64,000 nucleotides of DNA from Gymnorhina tibicen. Its lineage: Eukaryota > Chordata > Aves > Passeriformes > Artamidae. The notes below the pieces were generated by a model that saw nothing but the letters and a program-made list of their open reading frames with translations, ran no database searches and had not been told where the DNA came from. The stretch covers positions 1,887,421 through 1,951,420 of the forward strand of contig VXAZ01009370.1 of assembly GCA_013399875.1 (NCBI GenBank), written 5' to 3'. This document shows, in pieces, positions 36,022-47,330 of this stretch (its first letter is position 1; each line of letters opens with the position of its first letter). A program made the translations under genes and the position numbers.

Positions 36022-37858
36022 CTGTGAAGGACATAAGTGCCAGTGAAAGAAACTATTACATACAGCAAGCAATAAAACACTGTCATAAAGAAGTATTAAT
36101 TTCATAGAGCTGACAGAAAACTATCTCTGGCCCAATCCTAAACAGATATCCCAAAAGGAGAGACCGTTTCAAGCTTATGTCTGGAAGAATAATGATGTTC
36201 ATATAGGGAATAAGCAAAGCATATCCCTAACAAGCTGCTTTTGCAGTTTGTGCTCTCTCACCAAGGAGGGAATTTTGCAGCACGATAGAAAAGTTATTAA
36301 ACTACAACACAACTATTGTGACAAACAGTAAAAAATGCAGCTCACCATTTCCCCCGCTGTGTATTTTTAGACTGTTGCCTAACACCTTCATGAACAAAGG
36401 TATACAAAATAAAATACATTAATGGAACTTTAATAGGGAAACAAGAATTCTTCTGTTCTTCTTTTGCCTGAGGGCAGGTTGATTCGGCCCTTGCAGATAA
36501 GACTGTAAAACTGGAAGTGGAGTATCTTTATGGTCACTTCTAAGCACACCAAGTCCAGCTGTGTATCTGCTAAAACTCCATCAAACCCTTCAGTTCATCA
36601 GTGGATTTTCTACCATAGCACATTCAAGGTCCCACGTGAAGTTCCCACACACTCCTGCTGTTGATGATTCTGGTTTCCACACCTCTTTACCTTTTCCTTC
36701 TGCTCTCAAGCACATATTTGCTCAAACAATTTAAAAATAATGCAGTCTGATAAATGGAGCTATTATTGGTACAGGACCACCACAGCAAACTTTGATAGTA
36801 ACAAGCTTTTAGCACACATCAAAAATATACTATGTTTAATTAATATATATTTCAGACACCCGAGGTCTAAATAGACCATGGGAGAACAACTTTTTTATCA
36901 ATCCTATGCAGGTACTGTAACTTAGACCAAAAAGGCTTCAATGACAAAATAAAGTCCTTCCAAACAGAAGCAGGCCATCCTCACAAGGGCTCATACAAAA
37001 CAACAAAGCCCTGTGTACCCATGAGTTTGTGAGATGGTTTAAACACTCACTACGTGACAAGGCACTCACAGGGGCAGAAGTCTCAGAGGCTGTTGCCAAC
37101 ACACTCCTACCACAGGCTGCAGGAATGGGTGAGAATGGGCTGAGATGCCTGATCTTGGGAGCTGCCTGGAGTTCTGAATGTTCCTGGGCACCCTCTGGGG
37201 TACGGCAGGGACACAGCCATCCACAGAAATGTGAGCTTATAAGACATTAAGATCCCTTAAAAAAAAAAAATATTTCCAAGTCAAGGAAATTTGGCTTGTA
37301 GAATCTGTTCTGTACTTCAGACACTCTAGGTTTGATTCTGACTGTTTCAAACTAACTAGAAAGTACAGAAAATTTGCATGAAGTAGTGCGTGGCCAGATA
37401 AATTCATCCATGAACACGTTTCCAATACACCCTCATAAAGATAAGACAAAATTACCCAGCACCACTGCTAGTGAGAAATATCCCATCCCCTTTTCAAAAC
37501 TTTCTGACTTTTTTTCCTTTGATGATTGCGCTGATATTTCTAAAAAGATAAGTGAAAATACATTTCAAAAGTGTGAAGGTTTGCATTTGATTCCGCTGTC
37601 AATAATTTGCTGCAGCTTTTTGAGAGAGGGAGCCTGGACATTAAATTCAGGCAAACACCATCTCTCTGCAGCCTTGGAAAGCACGAGGCGTTTCAGTCCT
37701 ACAGCTGTGAAAATCTTCTTTAGCAGAAAGATGTTCCCAGAGCCTTATGGGATCAAGACCCTCCAATCAGGCTGTCTAACCAGGTGGGCGTGAGCTGTTT
37801 GGTGCTTGCAGCACTGATCAAAGGAAACGAGTGACAACAGCCCAAGCCCAGCACTTAC

Positions 37859-38012
37859 AGCCACAGCTAAGGGAAGGATTTTCAATAACAGCATTCGCTG
37901 TGTGAACCACAAAGTGCTGATCCGAAACCAGAGACAATCAGCTCTTTGTTCCCAGGCTGACTGGCAGCTTTGCTCAGGGTTCCAGGCTTTCACAACAGAA
38001 TCCAAACTGGAG
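37859..38012 (-). CDS. Candidate exon, unknown protein
   Basis: Minus strand: open frame of 154 bp from an acceptor-like TACTCTAAAAAAAG (an alternative acceptor 6 bp further in keeps the frame) to a strong donor GTGGCT/GTAAGT. The peptide includes SLDSVVKAWNPEQSCQSAWE and ISTLWFTQRMLLLKILPLAV. Entry is phase 2, exit phase 0. The acceptor tract is purine-rich and weak; the donor is strong. Confidence 0.25.
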
Positions 38013-38229
38013 CTTTTTTTAGAGTATCAAAGAGTTATTCAGTACTTCCATTTACGTGGACAGATGAAGAGATGCTGTGTGTATCTCTCCCGCATCTTCG
38101 TCTTCAGGAAGGACAGTGGGGGATGAGTGGAGCAAAGCACAAACGCAAGGAAACAAAGTGGCTCAATAAAAAACCCTACAGGGGAAAAAAATTGACTGGG
38201 ATAGGCACACATAGAGCAGAATACCTCAC

Positions 38230-38267
38230 CAAAGAATCAGCCCACCTTGTGGCTGAAAAACCCGTGT
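38230..38267 (-). CDS. Candidate micro-exon, unknown protein
   Basis: Minus strand: acceptor CCTATTTTTGTTGTTCAG, 38 bp, donor CTTTG/GTGAGG. Read in phase 0 it gives TRVFQPQGGLIL and leaves in phase 2, linking 40175-40240 to 37859-38012 in frame. Its small size means open frames are expected by chance. Confidence 0.18.
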
Positions 38268-40174
38268 CTGAACAACAAAAATAGGAAATATTATTTATAT
38301 GTATAATATTGATCTTTTCGTCCTGTAAAGGCCTAAAGTCCCTCACCATCACTAGACACAGAGATCCGTGGAATGCAACAGCCGTCGGAACAAAGCAATA
38401 ATTAGGCATTACTAAAATGAGAAAATACCAAATGCTCAGTTTTCTAGGAAATTGGCAAAACGTACCAAGAAAAGGATTCAGTAGAAGTCAGATAAAAACT
38501 CTGTAACAGCAATAGCATTTTTTTGGTTTCCTTTTTTCATGCTTCTCTGGTTTGTTACTCATTAATAATCTTTGGTAAGATTCAAAATCAGACTCTCCTC
38601 GTTTGGTTTTCCCAGGGCACAAACAGAGAACATGATTGATGTCCTCATTCCTTGCTTATGGCAAAATACTAACCTTCTGTATTGCTAACCAACCAAGTTA
38701 AAATGTTAAGTAATGCAAAAAACAAAACAAAAGAAACAAAGGTGGACACAAGGAAACACGTGTCCCTACATTTTTACAGGATGGAAGAGGATTAGGGAAC
38801 TGTAGAAGTTAGATATGGAATGCACCCACTGTCTGAAATCCAGGTCACCCCCTTCGCCCTGAATAGTTTTGCAGTTTGCACTCTGGAAGCTTTTAGCTGA
38901 GCTTCATCCATGTTTTGTGTATTTCTGTCCTCACACACCCACCATCTGGAGAGGCAATTCTAAGGGCAGAGCTGGGGAACGCCATCACAAGAAACTACTC
39001 CTTTTGGGTTTTTATATGACTGAACTGCTGATAATCTGAAACACACTTTTATTGCAGCACAGTGAAACCTAGTGACAGATGGTAATAATCACTTAAATCT
39101 CCTTTATGCAACCAGCTTTTACATTCATTGAATAAATCATTACATCTACAATATATTTCTCTGTGTGTTGTGCATTTCAGAAGCACTGCAGGGCATTTTT
39201 TGTGAAAAAGCTCGTGTGCGTTTACCTATCATTACCAGCAGATACCATGGATAAAGTCTTAGTCCTTACAAAGCCAATGATAAAACTCCACTTCTTCTCC
39301 AGAGAGGACCAAGATTTAACCTAGAAAACCTACTCAGCACAGATAAATTAAAGTATACATTTGAATACCTCAAACTCTGAAGAGATGCAGCTCATTACTA
39401 ATCATTGTGACTGCAGCTGTAAAAAGGACCAACAGATGTGTGGCTACCCACGACACAGCACAGGCATCCTGGCATGACAAACCTTCTTGCAATTCTTGTG
39501 TTCATCTCCACAGCACAGGGCAGGGTGTCTCAATCTATTTATCCAGTCCAGACTTAGGAATCAGCAATCGTAGGTAAAGGATCCAATTATGTGGATTAAT
39601 TGAATAATCCTAGACACATTTCTGTGGCAAGTAGGTCTGGCTAAAATACAGCACATTTTATCAGCCAATTATAAATTGCTCTAACTAGAGGGAATAATTT
39701 TCTTTAATTTTCAGGGGACAATACTAGGGCTCACGAAGGCAGTTCCAGAGAAGCCATAGGACAAGCAGTTCTTTGACTCCCTCCTTGCTGGGCCACGGGA
39801 TGTTTAATAACCATTTATTCCTGGAAATGGACATTTACAGCCCTTTGTCTCTGGCAGGACTGTCATGCACTGAAGCAATCTCCTCCTTCCTTTACATACA
39901 GTATAAACAAGTTAAGAGAAACAGAAATAAACTAAAGAGCTAAAAGGCATCTGATCAAGATATTACTGCAATTAATTTTTCCATACCCTCCCCTCAGTCC
40001 CTACACAATTTCCCGGAGTTTATGGAAAGCAGCATCATGTCCAAGATCCTGTGCACATCTTCCAAAGCAAAGCTTCCTCCTCCTTCTGGAGGTGCAATGA
40101 GGCTCTTCCCTCGGGGTGAAAGACGAGGGTTTGAGCTCTGCTAGGCTGTTACAGGCACTAAGTATGGGCAGCAC

Positions 40175-40240
40175 CTTCCTTAAGGTTACAGTGTGGGCTT
40201 TGAAAGGCAAGAATAAGTCCAGTAGGTCCAGCTCAGGTGT
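40175..40240 (-). CDS. Candidate exon, unknown protein
   Basis: Minus strand: acceptor AAACAACCCTTTCAG, 66 bp open in one frame only (peptide TPELDLLDLFLPFKAHTVTL...), donor AGGAAG/GTGCTG. Phase 0 on both sides. The frame continues beyond the donor to about 40001, so the end is uncertain. Confidence 0.22.
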
Positions 40241-40867
40241 CTGAAAGGGTTGTTTTTCAGACATAAAATGAGGAAGAGGTTTCAGGAGACAAACCCCAGC
40301 AGGACGGCCGTGCCACCCTGCAGAGCAAGGCTCACGAGTTCTCCCTCACATTTAGGATCTCACAGCAAAAATGTTCCTTGACACTGGGAAGGGACCTCCC
40401 CCAGCTCCAAAGGTCAGGCACCTTGCATGATCTCACTCAAATGTAGGAATTTACAGACTTCTTGCTTCTTCTCTAAATGCTAATTGCTGGGAACATTTAC
40501 AGCTGGCTCTAAACAAGCACAGCAGGCAAATGGCATTGCAAGCTGTGTGTTGGTGTTTGTGCTGCAAAGGAGCAATGAGCAGATTGGCAAACTTTTCCTA
40601 AGTGATCTTGAAATGGAATAACGTTGATGCCACATGCATTATGCAAAAGTGGATGGATTGATTAGCGGGTCACACAATTCCAAAGACCCATTATACAGCT
40701 TCCTTTAAATAATTAAACACAGGAAAATGCACTACTCCTGCAAAGCTAACTAGGAGCATCTCTCTACTTAGAAGATTCACTGCCTACTTGATTGCTAAAA
40801 AAATCTAAGCAGGTTCCCAGTGACTTGGGGCATTGCTCTCAGTTTAATGGGCACTGTTGTATTCTTT

Positions 40868-40907
40868 CAAACACCTCCTTGTATTCCTCCAAACACCTCC
40901 TCGTATC
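40868..40907 (+). repeat. Short imperfect tandem duplication, period 22
   Basis: CAAACACCTCCTTGTAT at 40868 is repeated as CAAACACCTCCTCGTAT at 40890 with one mismatch. Confidence 0.85.
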
Positions 40908-43037
40908 GCATGGACAAGCTCTGGTTTCCCAGTGTCATGACTTGTTCAGTGGGGTCTGTTTGCTCCCTCAAGCATTTGGCAGCAATACATTTGTTGGTGT
41001 GAGCAGGCAGTGCAACTGATTTGTTTTTCTAAGCATTTCCCAAAGATTCAGGGTCGGTTTTTGTGTTTTATTTCTCTGCAATGGCATTGCACGTCCAAAA
41101 AGTTCAAGCACTTGACAACAGAGAAAATGTTTTAGCTTGACATATTTTTTTAACCAGAACTGCCCATCGAGCCATGAGGAGTTAAGTTCATATTCAGCTA
41201 TTTAGACAGTGTCCTTTTCATATCAGGTTTGCTAAAAGGTTCAAGCATTGCTGGGTTTTAAGGAGGTTATTTGGAAGCCCAAGGAATTTAATTATTTAAA
41301 GCTTTAAAGACAGAGCTATTAACCAGCACCTTTCTGACGCCAGTAAGTTTAAGGAAGCCTGTACATATGAATGAGTGACCCTGCTTGTCGCTTCAGCAAC
41401 ATTTTCATGAAGGCACAAAAATGAATTGCACATTCTGCAGCTTTCTAAAAGATATTTAGAGCTAAACTTCAAAAGTATCGTAATTTTTAAAGAAAATGCC
41501 TTCAGAAACACACAACATACTTAAAAAGAACAATGAATCAACTGCTTTCACTTACCAACAGGTCCTTTAGCAACCTCAAAGTGCAACAGGAAAAAAGTCA
41601 AGTGGGTACAACCTTACATCTAAAGTGACTAATCTGACCTCTGTTAGCTAACAAGATTTGGAGGGATTTAAAAGATTTTCTGTATTTTTCTCTTCATATG
41701 TCAATGCTGAGGAGAGCTGGCTTTTACACTTTCCTTTTATTTCTCAATTAGGTTTTTTTGAACTTATTGTGTATAAAAGTATTTCACTTTCTCATCACCC
41801 CCTAATCAGATCGCTATTTTATCACCTGACACAGAAATAAAATACCCAGAGAAATCCATAGTCAGAGTAAAGGGTTAGGCAAGGATCACCCCTGCAGAAA
41901 TATGTTTGTCTTATTCGTACAATGGCATGAGATCATCTTCAAGCGATGAATCTGGAGAATCAAAAAATGGATTCATAAAGGAAGAAGGATTTGATTTAGC
42001 TTGGCCAAGAAAGTTGAATTAATCATTGAAATAACAACAACTGGCTGGTTTGCAATATCCTATTACTATTTTGAATGTCAAAGAGAAAAAGACCAGATAA
42101 ATAGTTCTGATGGGTTTCGATAACATCCTCACGATTTTTCATCTAGCTCTATGGATTAACTTATTTAAATCACGGCTACTGTTTGGTTTTTTTTCTTCTA
42201 ACAAATCACATGCGAAAATATACGTGGCTGGAGGTCATCTAGATCATCTTTTTCTACGGGGCTTTTAAGCATGTCTAATAACCTACAAGCAAACCATTTC
42301 CTATGATTGGGGAGTTTGGGTCTTGCCCTCCCATCAGCATCTACTCTCCCGCAGAAAGATGGATGAACTTAAATACTTTGGACATGTCCACTTTCCATCA
42401 AATATGGCTTAAATCAAACCCTAGGCTCAAATCCTATGAGGCAAGGTGTTAGCCCTCTCACACACACTCAGTGTGGCTGCAATCTCATCTCCTTAAGGAC
42501 ACACCAAAGACCAAACTTAGACTAACACCACGTGTGTGGCACCTGTGTACCGCAGCCACGGGACACCACTGAGACTTGCTGGGGATTTGCTGTAGCACTG
42601 TTGAAACAATTTTCCGCAAATGCAGTAGTACTGAAAACATTTTCATTCCTAACCCAGGGCAATCTCTTGTTAAAACACACTGCTACAAGGACACAACTTC
42701 CCCAGGGATTGAATTTAACTGCAATGGCAACACACCTCTCAGAGAGCGAGCTGAAGACTGTCTCACAAGTTGCTCCACTTTCATCATTTTCAAGATGCTG
42801 TTTAAATCTAGTATTGAAGTCTTTTCTTAAGGAGAAATCTCATTTTAACAGAAGGAAAACAAACACAAACCCATCTCTCTGCCTTACCCCATTGCCTCAG
42901 CAGTGGCAGCAAAACAGAGCAGCCACAGGCCATCACCGTGTTATATTTTTTATGGAAAAATATCACTGCAAACTGTAGGTACACAGCACTGAATCAATAT
43001 CTCCTCCTCTTCTTTTTTAAAACTTTGCCTGACATTC
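40908..43037. other. Non-coding stretch, ambiguous exon signals
   Basis: No gene supported. Minus-strand segments near 42750-42830 (acceptor GATTTCTCCTTAAG, donor GAGAG/GTGTGT) and 41325-41450 (acceptor AAATATCTTTTAG, donor GAAAG/GTGCTG) look exon-like, but each is open in more than one frame and they do not join in phase to 40175-40240. The 148-codon plus frame at 42532-42978 has no recognisable domain. Confidence 0.4.
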
Positions 43038-43745
43038 TGTCCTAGTTTCAGCTGGGGTAGAATGACTTTTCTTCCTAGTGTCAGGCATAGTGCTGTGTTT
43101 TGTACTTAGGACCATCAAAAGGTTAGCAGCACACCGATGTTTGAGTTGTTGCTGAGCAGCACTTACACCAAGGCTTCTTCTCCTCACCCCCCCCCACCAG
43201 CGAGGAGCTCCCAGAGCTCCCACTCACCCACTGGTGTCCCATGTGCCCAGGACAAGGAGGCAGAGCAGAGCCACGGCTGCCAGGGGCAGCTGTCGCTGCG
43301 AGGAGCGAAGGTTTGTCACCTCCAGGGCAGCTGCCATCGCAGCGCCTGCGGAGCCCCGGCCTGGGGTGATGTCACAGCAGGGCTGGCTCCATGTGCTGGG
43401 CACGGTGACCTCGGGGAGGGGCAGCACGGGGTCACAGAACCACAGGATGGTTTGGGTTGGAAGGCACCTCCTGGATGCCACACAGTGTCATGGCCAGCAT
43501 CCCAGCAGGGGGAGAGCCGGCCGGGATCAGTCAGCCGCTGCGTTAGGCACCGCTTGTTCTGTACGTTCTAATTGTTTTATAATTTCTATCATTATTTTCC
43601 TTCCTGGTTTCATCCTAGTAAACTGTATCCCAAGTCACGAATTTTGAGGTTTTGTTTTCCCCAGTTCTGTCTCCCATCTCAGTGGGGGCAGGGGGTGGGT
43701 GAGGGGCTGTGAGTGTTTAGCTGTTTGTTGGGTTAAACCACGGCG
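43038..43745 (+). mobile_element. Solo LTR of an avian endogenous retrovirus
   Basis: Starts TGTCCTAGTTTCAGCTGGGG and continues CTTCCTAGTG and ATAGTGCTGTGTTTTG. TTGTTGCTGAGCAGCACTTA (43145-43164) matches the widely dispersed avian LTR that I know with the same order of blocks. The 3' part has GCACCGCTTGTTCTGTA, a T-rich U3/R-like stretch, TAAACTG..., GTGGGTGAGGGGCTGTGAGTG, and ends GGTTAAACCACGGCG where the family ends ACCACGACA. No gag, pol or env frame adjoins it, so it is a solo LTR left by recombination. The flanking 5-6 bp do not form an intact target-site duplication, consistent with age. The CpG-rich middle (43210-43430) is diverged. Overlapping frames at 43017-43647 and 43699-43979 come from or border this element and are not genes. 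Confidence 0.8.
43431..43478 (-). mobile_element. CR1 3'-end fragment nested in the LTR
   Basis: GTCACAGAACCACAGGATGG followed by TTTGGGTTGGAAGGCACCTC is the reverse complement of the CR1 3' terminus (family form: TCACAGAATCACAGAATGGTTTGGGTTGGAAGG...). Only the last 45-50 bp of the element are present, after which LTR-like sequence resumes by about 43500. It would be a very short, strongly 5'-truncated insertion that landed in an already integrated LTR. Confidence 0.65.
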
Positions 43746-46700
43746 CGTTTGCACACGCAGTTACACCATCCACTGCTCCAGACGTTCTGCTCCCACCATC
43801 TGTGTGAGTTCTCCCTGTTCAGCAGGAGGACAAGGGACAGGGCACCCCCACTGTGTCACAGCAGGATCAGGTTCAGAGTAGAAATAAATTTGCCAGTTAT
43901 CCTCCCACTTTCTTCTGTGCTGTGATGCACGTGCTCGTCTCCTCAATGCAAAAGGCAGTTCTCCCTGCATGGAAATCAATTTGATTGTACCACTTTACAG
44001 GTCTGGGCTGGAGGACAAACATTTCACAGTGTTTCACTACTACATAAGCATGAGCCAAGTCACAATTTCCTTCTCTTTCCCTCCTACTTAACCCTTTTCA
44101 TGTGGCTTCAGTGTTTGCTTACAGATGTGCCCATTTCCAGCTGAAGAAGCTTCAGCTCAAGGTGGCTCATGCTGCCAGAGGCTCAGTATGTGACAGTAAC
44201 AATTCTGACATATTTGAAAGTTTCTTTCTTTTGATATGAAATGTATTTAGAAAATTATTCATTGTAGCAAAAAAAAAGCAACCCCAAAACAAAAATAACT
44301 CAAGACTTAACAATAAAATCTTGAAATGGAAACAAAACATGCAGTTAACTAGAAGCAATTGCTTCACCACTATTTTCAGTTCAAGAACAACAACAAAACC
44401 TCCAGGTTGCGGGGGTTTTATCCTGTTTACAGAAAACATTTTCCAGGATGCCAGCATTTTTCCCAGAACTTGGCAGTGGTGTTTCTCATCCCTCTGAAAC
44501 ACCACTTCTCCTGCATGTTTAAGAAGGTGCATAAAGTGCATAGGTGTCTCCATGACCTAAACACAAGTGGATTGTCTTGATGAAAGGCATCCAAAATGTT
44601 TTTCTACGAGAATCCCATGCCTATGGAATACACAGGCCAAATCACAAAGAAATGACTGATGAGCAAGTTAGCCACCAGCTTTACAAAGAAAACAAAGAGC
44701 CAGTGTAAACTCGAGCAGTCTTTTACAAGCTGTAATCAATTATGTGTTATCAAGTTCTAGTTCCTCTCAGGAAATTAAATGCCATAGTGCCCATGATCAT
44801 GCATTTCATATGTCATTCACCTTCTAATAAAACTGGTCCTTTTGTAAGGTTGTTGTTTTCTGCCCTGTGATCTCAGCTGCTCTACTCAAACTGCAGATCC
44901 CGTGGGTTGCTTCAGTGAGTTTGCTCAGCAATACCCAGGGAAAAGCTGATGTGACTTCACAGGGCATGTTTGGTATTTGACACTGGGTGAAAACCCAGTG
45001 TTTGGAAATTCCATCTCAGAGGGAATGGAGTCCCAGGTGGGGACAACTTCACATGAATTTTTTCAGCTAATTAATGCAAAAGGTAGCTGGGCTTCTCTTT
45101 TGCTTTCAGGAGATAGTGATAACAAAAATCTGAGGTGGCAGAAGCCTGTCAGGCAAATGAAAGGGAAAGGTGGGGAGTTCGAGCCCATTAACCTCATTAA
45201 TTCATGGAATAAATTTGAGTTAGACAAGACAATTAGCAACTTGTGAGTATTCAGCTTTAGACACTACTATGGGTAGTCACATCCATAAGTGGATCACAGC
45301 CTAAAAACCTGAGTTTTCAGGCAGATATTCCTATACTGCCTAACCCATCACAATTGTTATTTGTGTTTCCAGTGACTGAAGCAAGACCATGATTCAGCTC
45401 GACCACTGCAGCGTTTGTCATCAGACTATCACCTAATGACACCAAATAAACTGACTTGGGAGTACAAGTTATTTCTTACGTGTTTAAAGAAAGAAAAATC
45501 CCCACCAGAGAGCAAGAGGACAATGAAAATATGGGAGATTTGAATGGCTGCTGATACATACAAAGAAATGTTTGAAATCAAGGAGGCATTAGTTATGGGA
45601 GGCTTGGTTTTCATTTTATACTAGTAAAGGATATTGTTTCTTGCTTTAAGCTGCAGGGATTTTTTTATCTGAATGGGCATTTCCCAGGCAGATGACAGAT
45701 TAAATATGAATGTGTAGTAGGGTGCTCCCTAGAATTTGGGGAGAGTGTGGCAGGTCCAATAATCACCAAAATGCACCTGTTTTATTTCCTGTTGCAAACT
45801 GGCCTCGCAGGTGAGCATATCAGCTTTCTCTGCAAGACTCCTTGACAGCACTTAAAGGTCGTGTAGTGCTGAAGTCTGTGCACCTCAGGCCTGGTTATGA
45901 TTTTGAGATGCTTCATTCAGCTGCTTCAAGTGCTCACACTGGAGGAAAAAATCCAGCTTGCTGGTATAGACACGTTATAGCCAAGGAGCAAAAGTAGCAC
46001 TGTGGGAACAGTGCCAGAGGAGGAGATTGGTGCTCACACATCTCTGGCCTGAGAATGCCAAGTAGCTTCTCCCACCTCTCCATCCATAATGCTGAAATGG
46101 GTGCTGCCAGAATTAAAGGGATGTTGTGAGGCCAAATCCACACAAGTTCTAAAGCACTTAGAGGACTGCAGCTGGAAGGCATGACAGAAATTAAACACTT
46201 TTTTATCTTTCTCGCTCACTCAAAGAAATATCTAAGAAGAAAGGCAATGTTTTTCATAACTTATAAAAATATCAGAAACCTGACTCATTTCCCATTCAGG
46301 TCAAAAGTGTTTTCCTCTGGCTGCCATGTGAGCAGGATTTGGACTAAAAGGCCCATAACAATTCCTCATAAACAAGGTCCCTACAAAAACTTACAAACAG
46401 ATGGCTGCTATTTGCCTTGGCTTTCACCCATCTTTCACCAGGAAGAAAAGAAGAGGAAGAAGATGATGAACCTGTCCAGACATAAATGTTTGCATACTAA
46501 CTTACTGTGCTCTGTTAACACTGAGAGCAAGAACCACTGGTAGTTTTATGGAGTGAGTTTTGTGGGCTCCCCAAAAAGACAACGCTCTGCAGGCCCATCT
46601 CTGTCTACAAAGCAGCTCCTCGGCTCCAAAGGGATGAACACTTCAAATCATTTCCCTCTACAGTATCTTCAACCACCATATTTCCACCCCCCGGTATTTA

Positions 46701-47229
46701 ATTGTTTCAACTCCCTTTAGCTGATTTCAGAGGTCTGGCGAACTAAAGGACATGTTTACATTTCAGATGCAAGCTTATTTCCCAAACATTATCCTGCCAG
46801 CACTGCAAACAGAAGCCGGGATTTCTGGAAGCAGGCCAAACTCTCATCACTTGAACTCCATTCACAAAGTGCTAGAGGAAGTTCAGCCGCTGCATATATT
46901 TGCTTTGAATAACTTTGCTGCTGTTTCAGCTGGGAAAGACTCGACATGATTTGGGTTTGTGTCAAACTAACATGCTCTGCATTGTCCTGAGCAGATACCA
47001 CTGCCCTGGCACACGCCTTGTTCTGCTGCATTATCCAGAGAGCATTTCTGCCTGAAGAGTTCTTTGTGTCTCCCACTTAGCTCCCACTTCAGCTAAGGCT
47101 AAAAACACCCCTAGTTGTTGTAATAATATTAATTATTTTCTCTTGACCTCCACTGCTCACCTATGACACAACAAAGCAGTGTCCCAGAACAGAACACATT
47201 TTGCCCCTGCAGAACGGGATCCATGAGGG
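43746..47229. other. Non-coding stretch, no gene supported
   Basis: Unique sequence. Minus-strand exon-like signals occur near 46045-46166 (acceptor CATGCCTTCCAG, donor GGAGAG/GTGGGA, two frames open) and 44420-44560 (acceptor CTTGTGTTTAG). I do not call them because frame and donor choice are ambiguous. An A-rich run lies at 44270-44300. Confidence 0.4.
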
Positions 47230-47239
47230 TCCTCCAAAC

Positions 47240-47330
47240 ACCTCCTGGCACGAAAACATCAGAACAGCTAACGTGGATCACACCAAAAGCCCACCCAGCT
47301 CAGTTCCCTGCCCAGCCCGTGGGGGAAAGG
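47240..47330. mobile_element. Possible sauropsid interspersed repeat remnant
   Basis: The segment AACGTGGATCACACCAAAAG followed by CCCACCCAGCTCAGTTCCCTG resembles a motif repeated in bird and reptile genomes (GGATCAGACCAAAGGTCCATCTAGCCCAGTATCCTG-like). The order and spacing fit, but divergence is substantial and I cannot name the family. Ends are approximate. Confidence 0.42.

Noticed and set aside
41325..41450. Minus-strand exon with good splice sites
   Set aside because: Open in two frames, and neither joins in phase to the next candidate at 40175-40240.
42532..42978. 148-codon plus-strand frame
   Set aside because: No family signature; the opposite strand is equally exon-like, so coding sense is not established for either.
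43017..43647. Several overlapping frames up to 144 codons
   Set aside because: They lie inside or at the edge of the solo LTR and its CpG-rich middle; frames on both strands are open because of composition.
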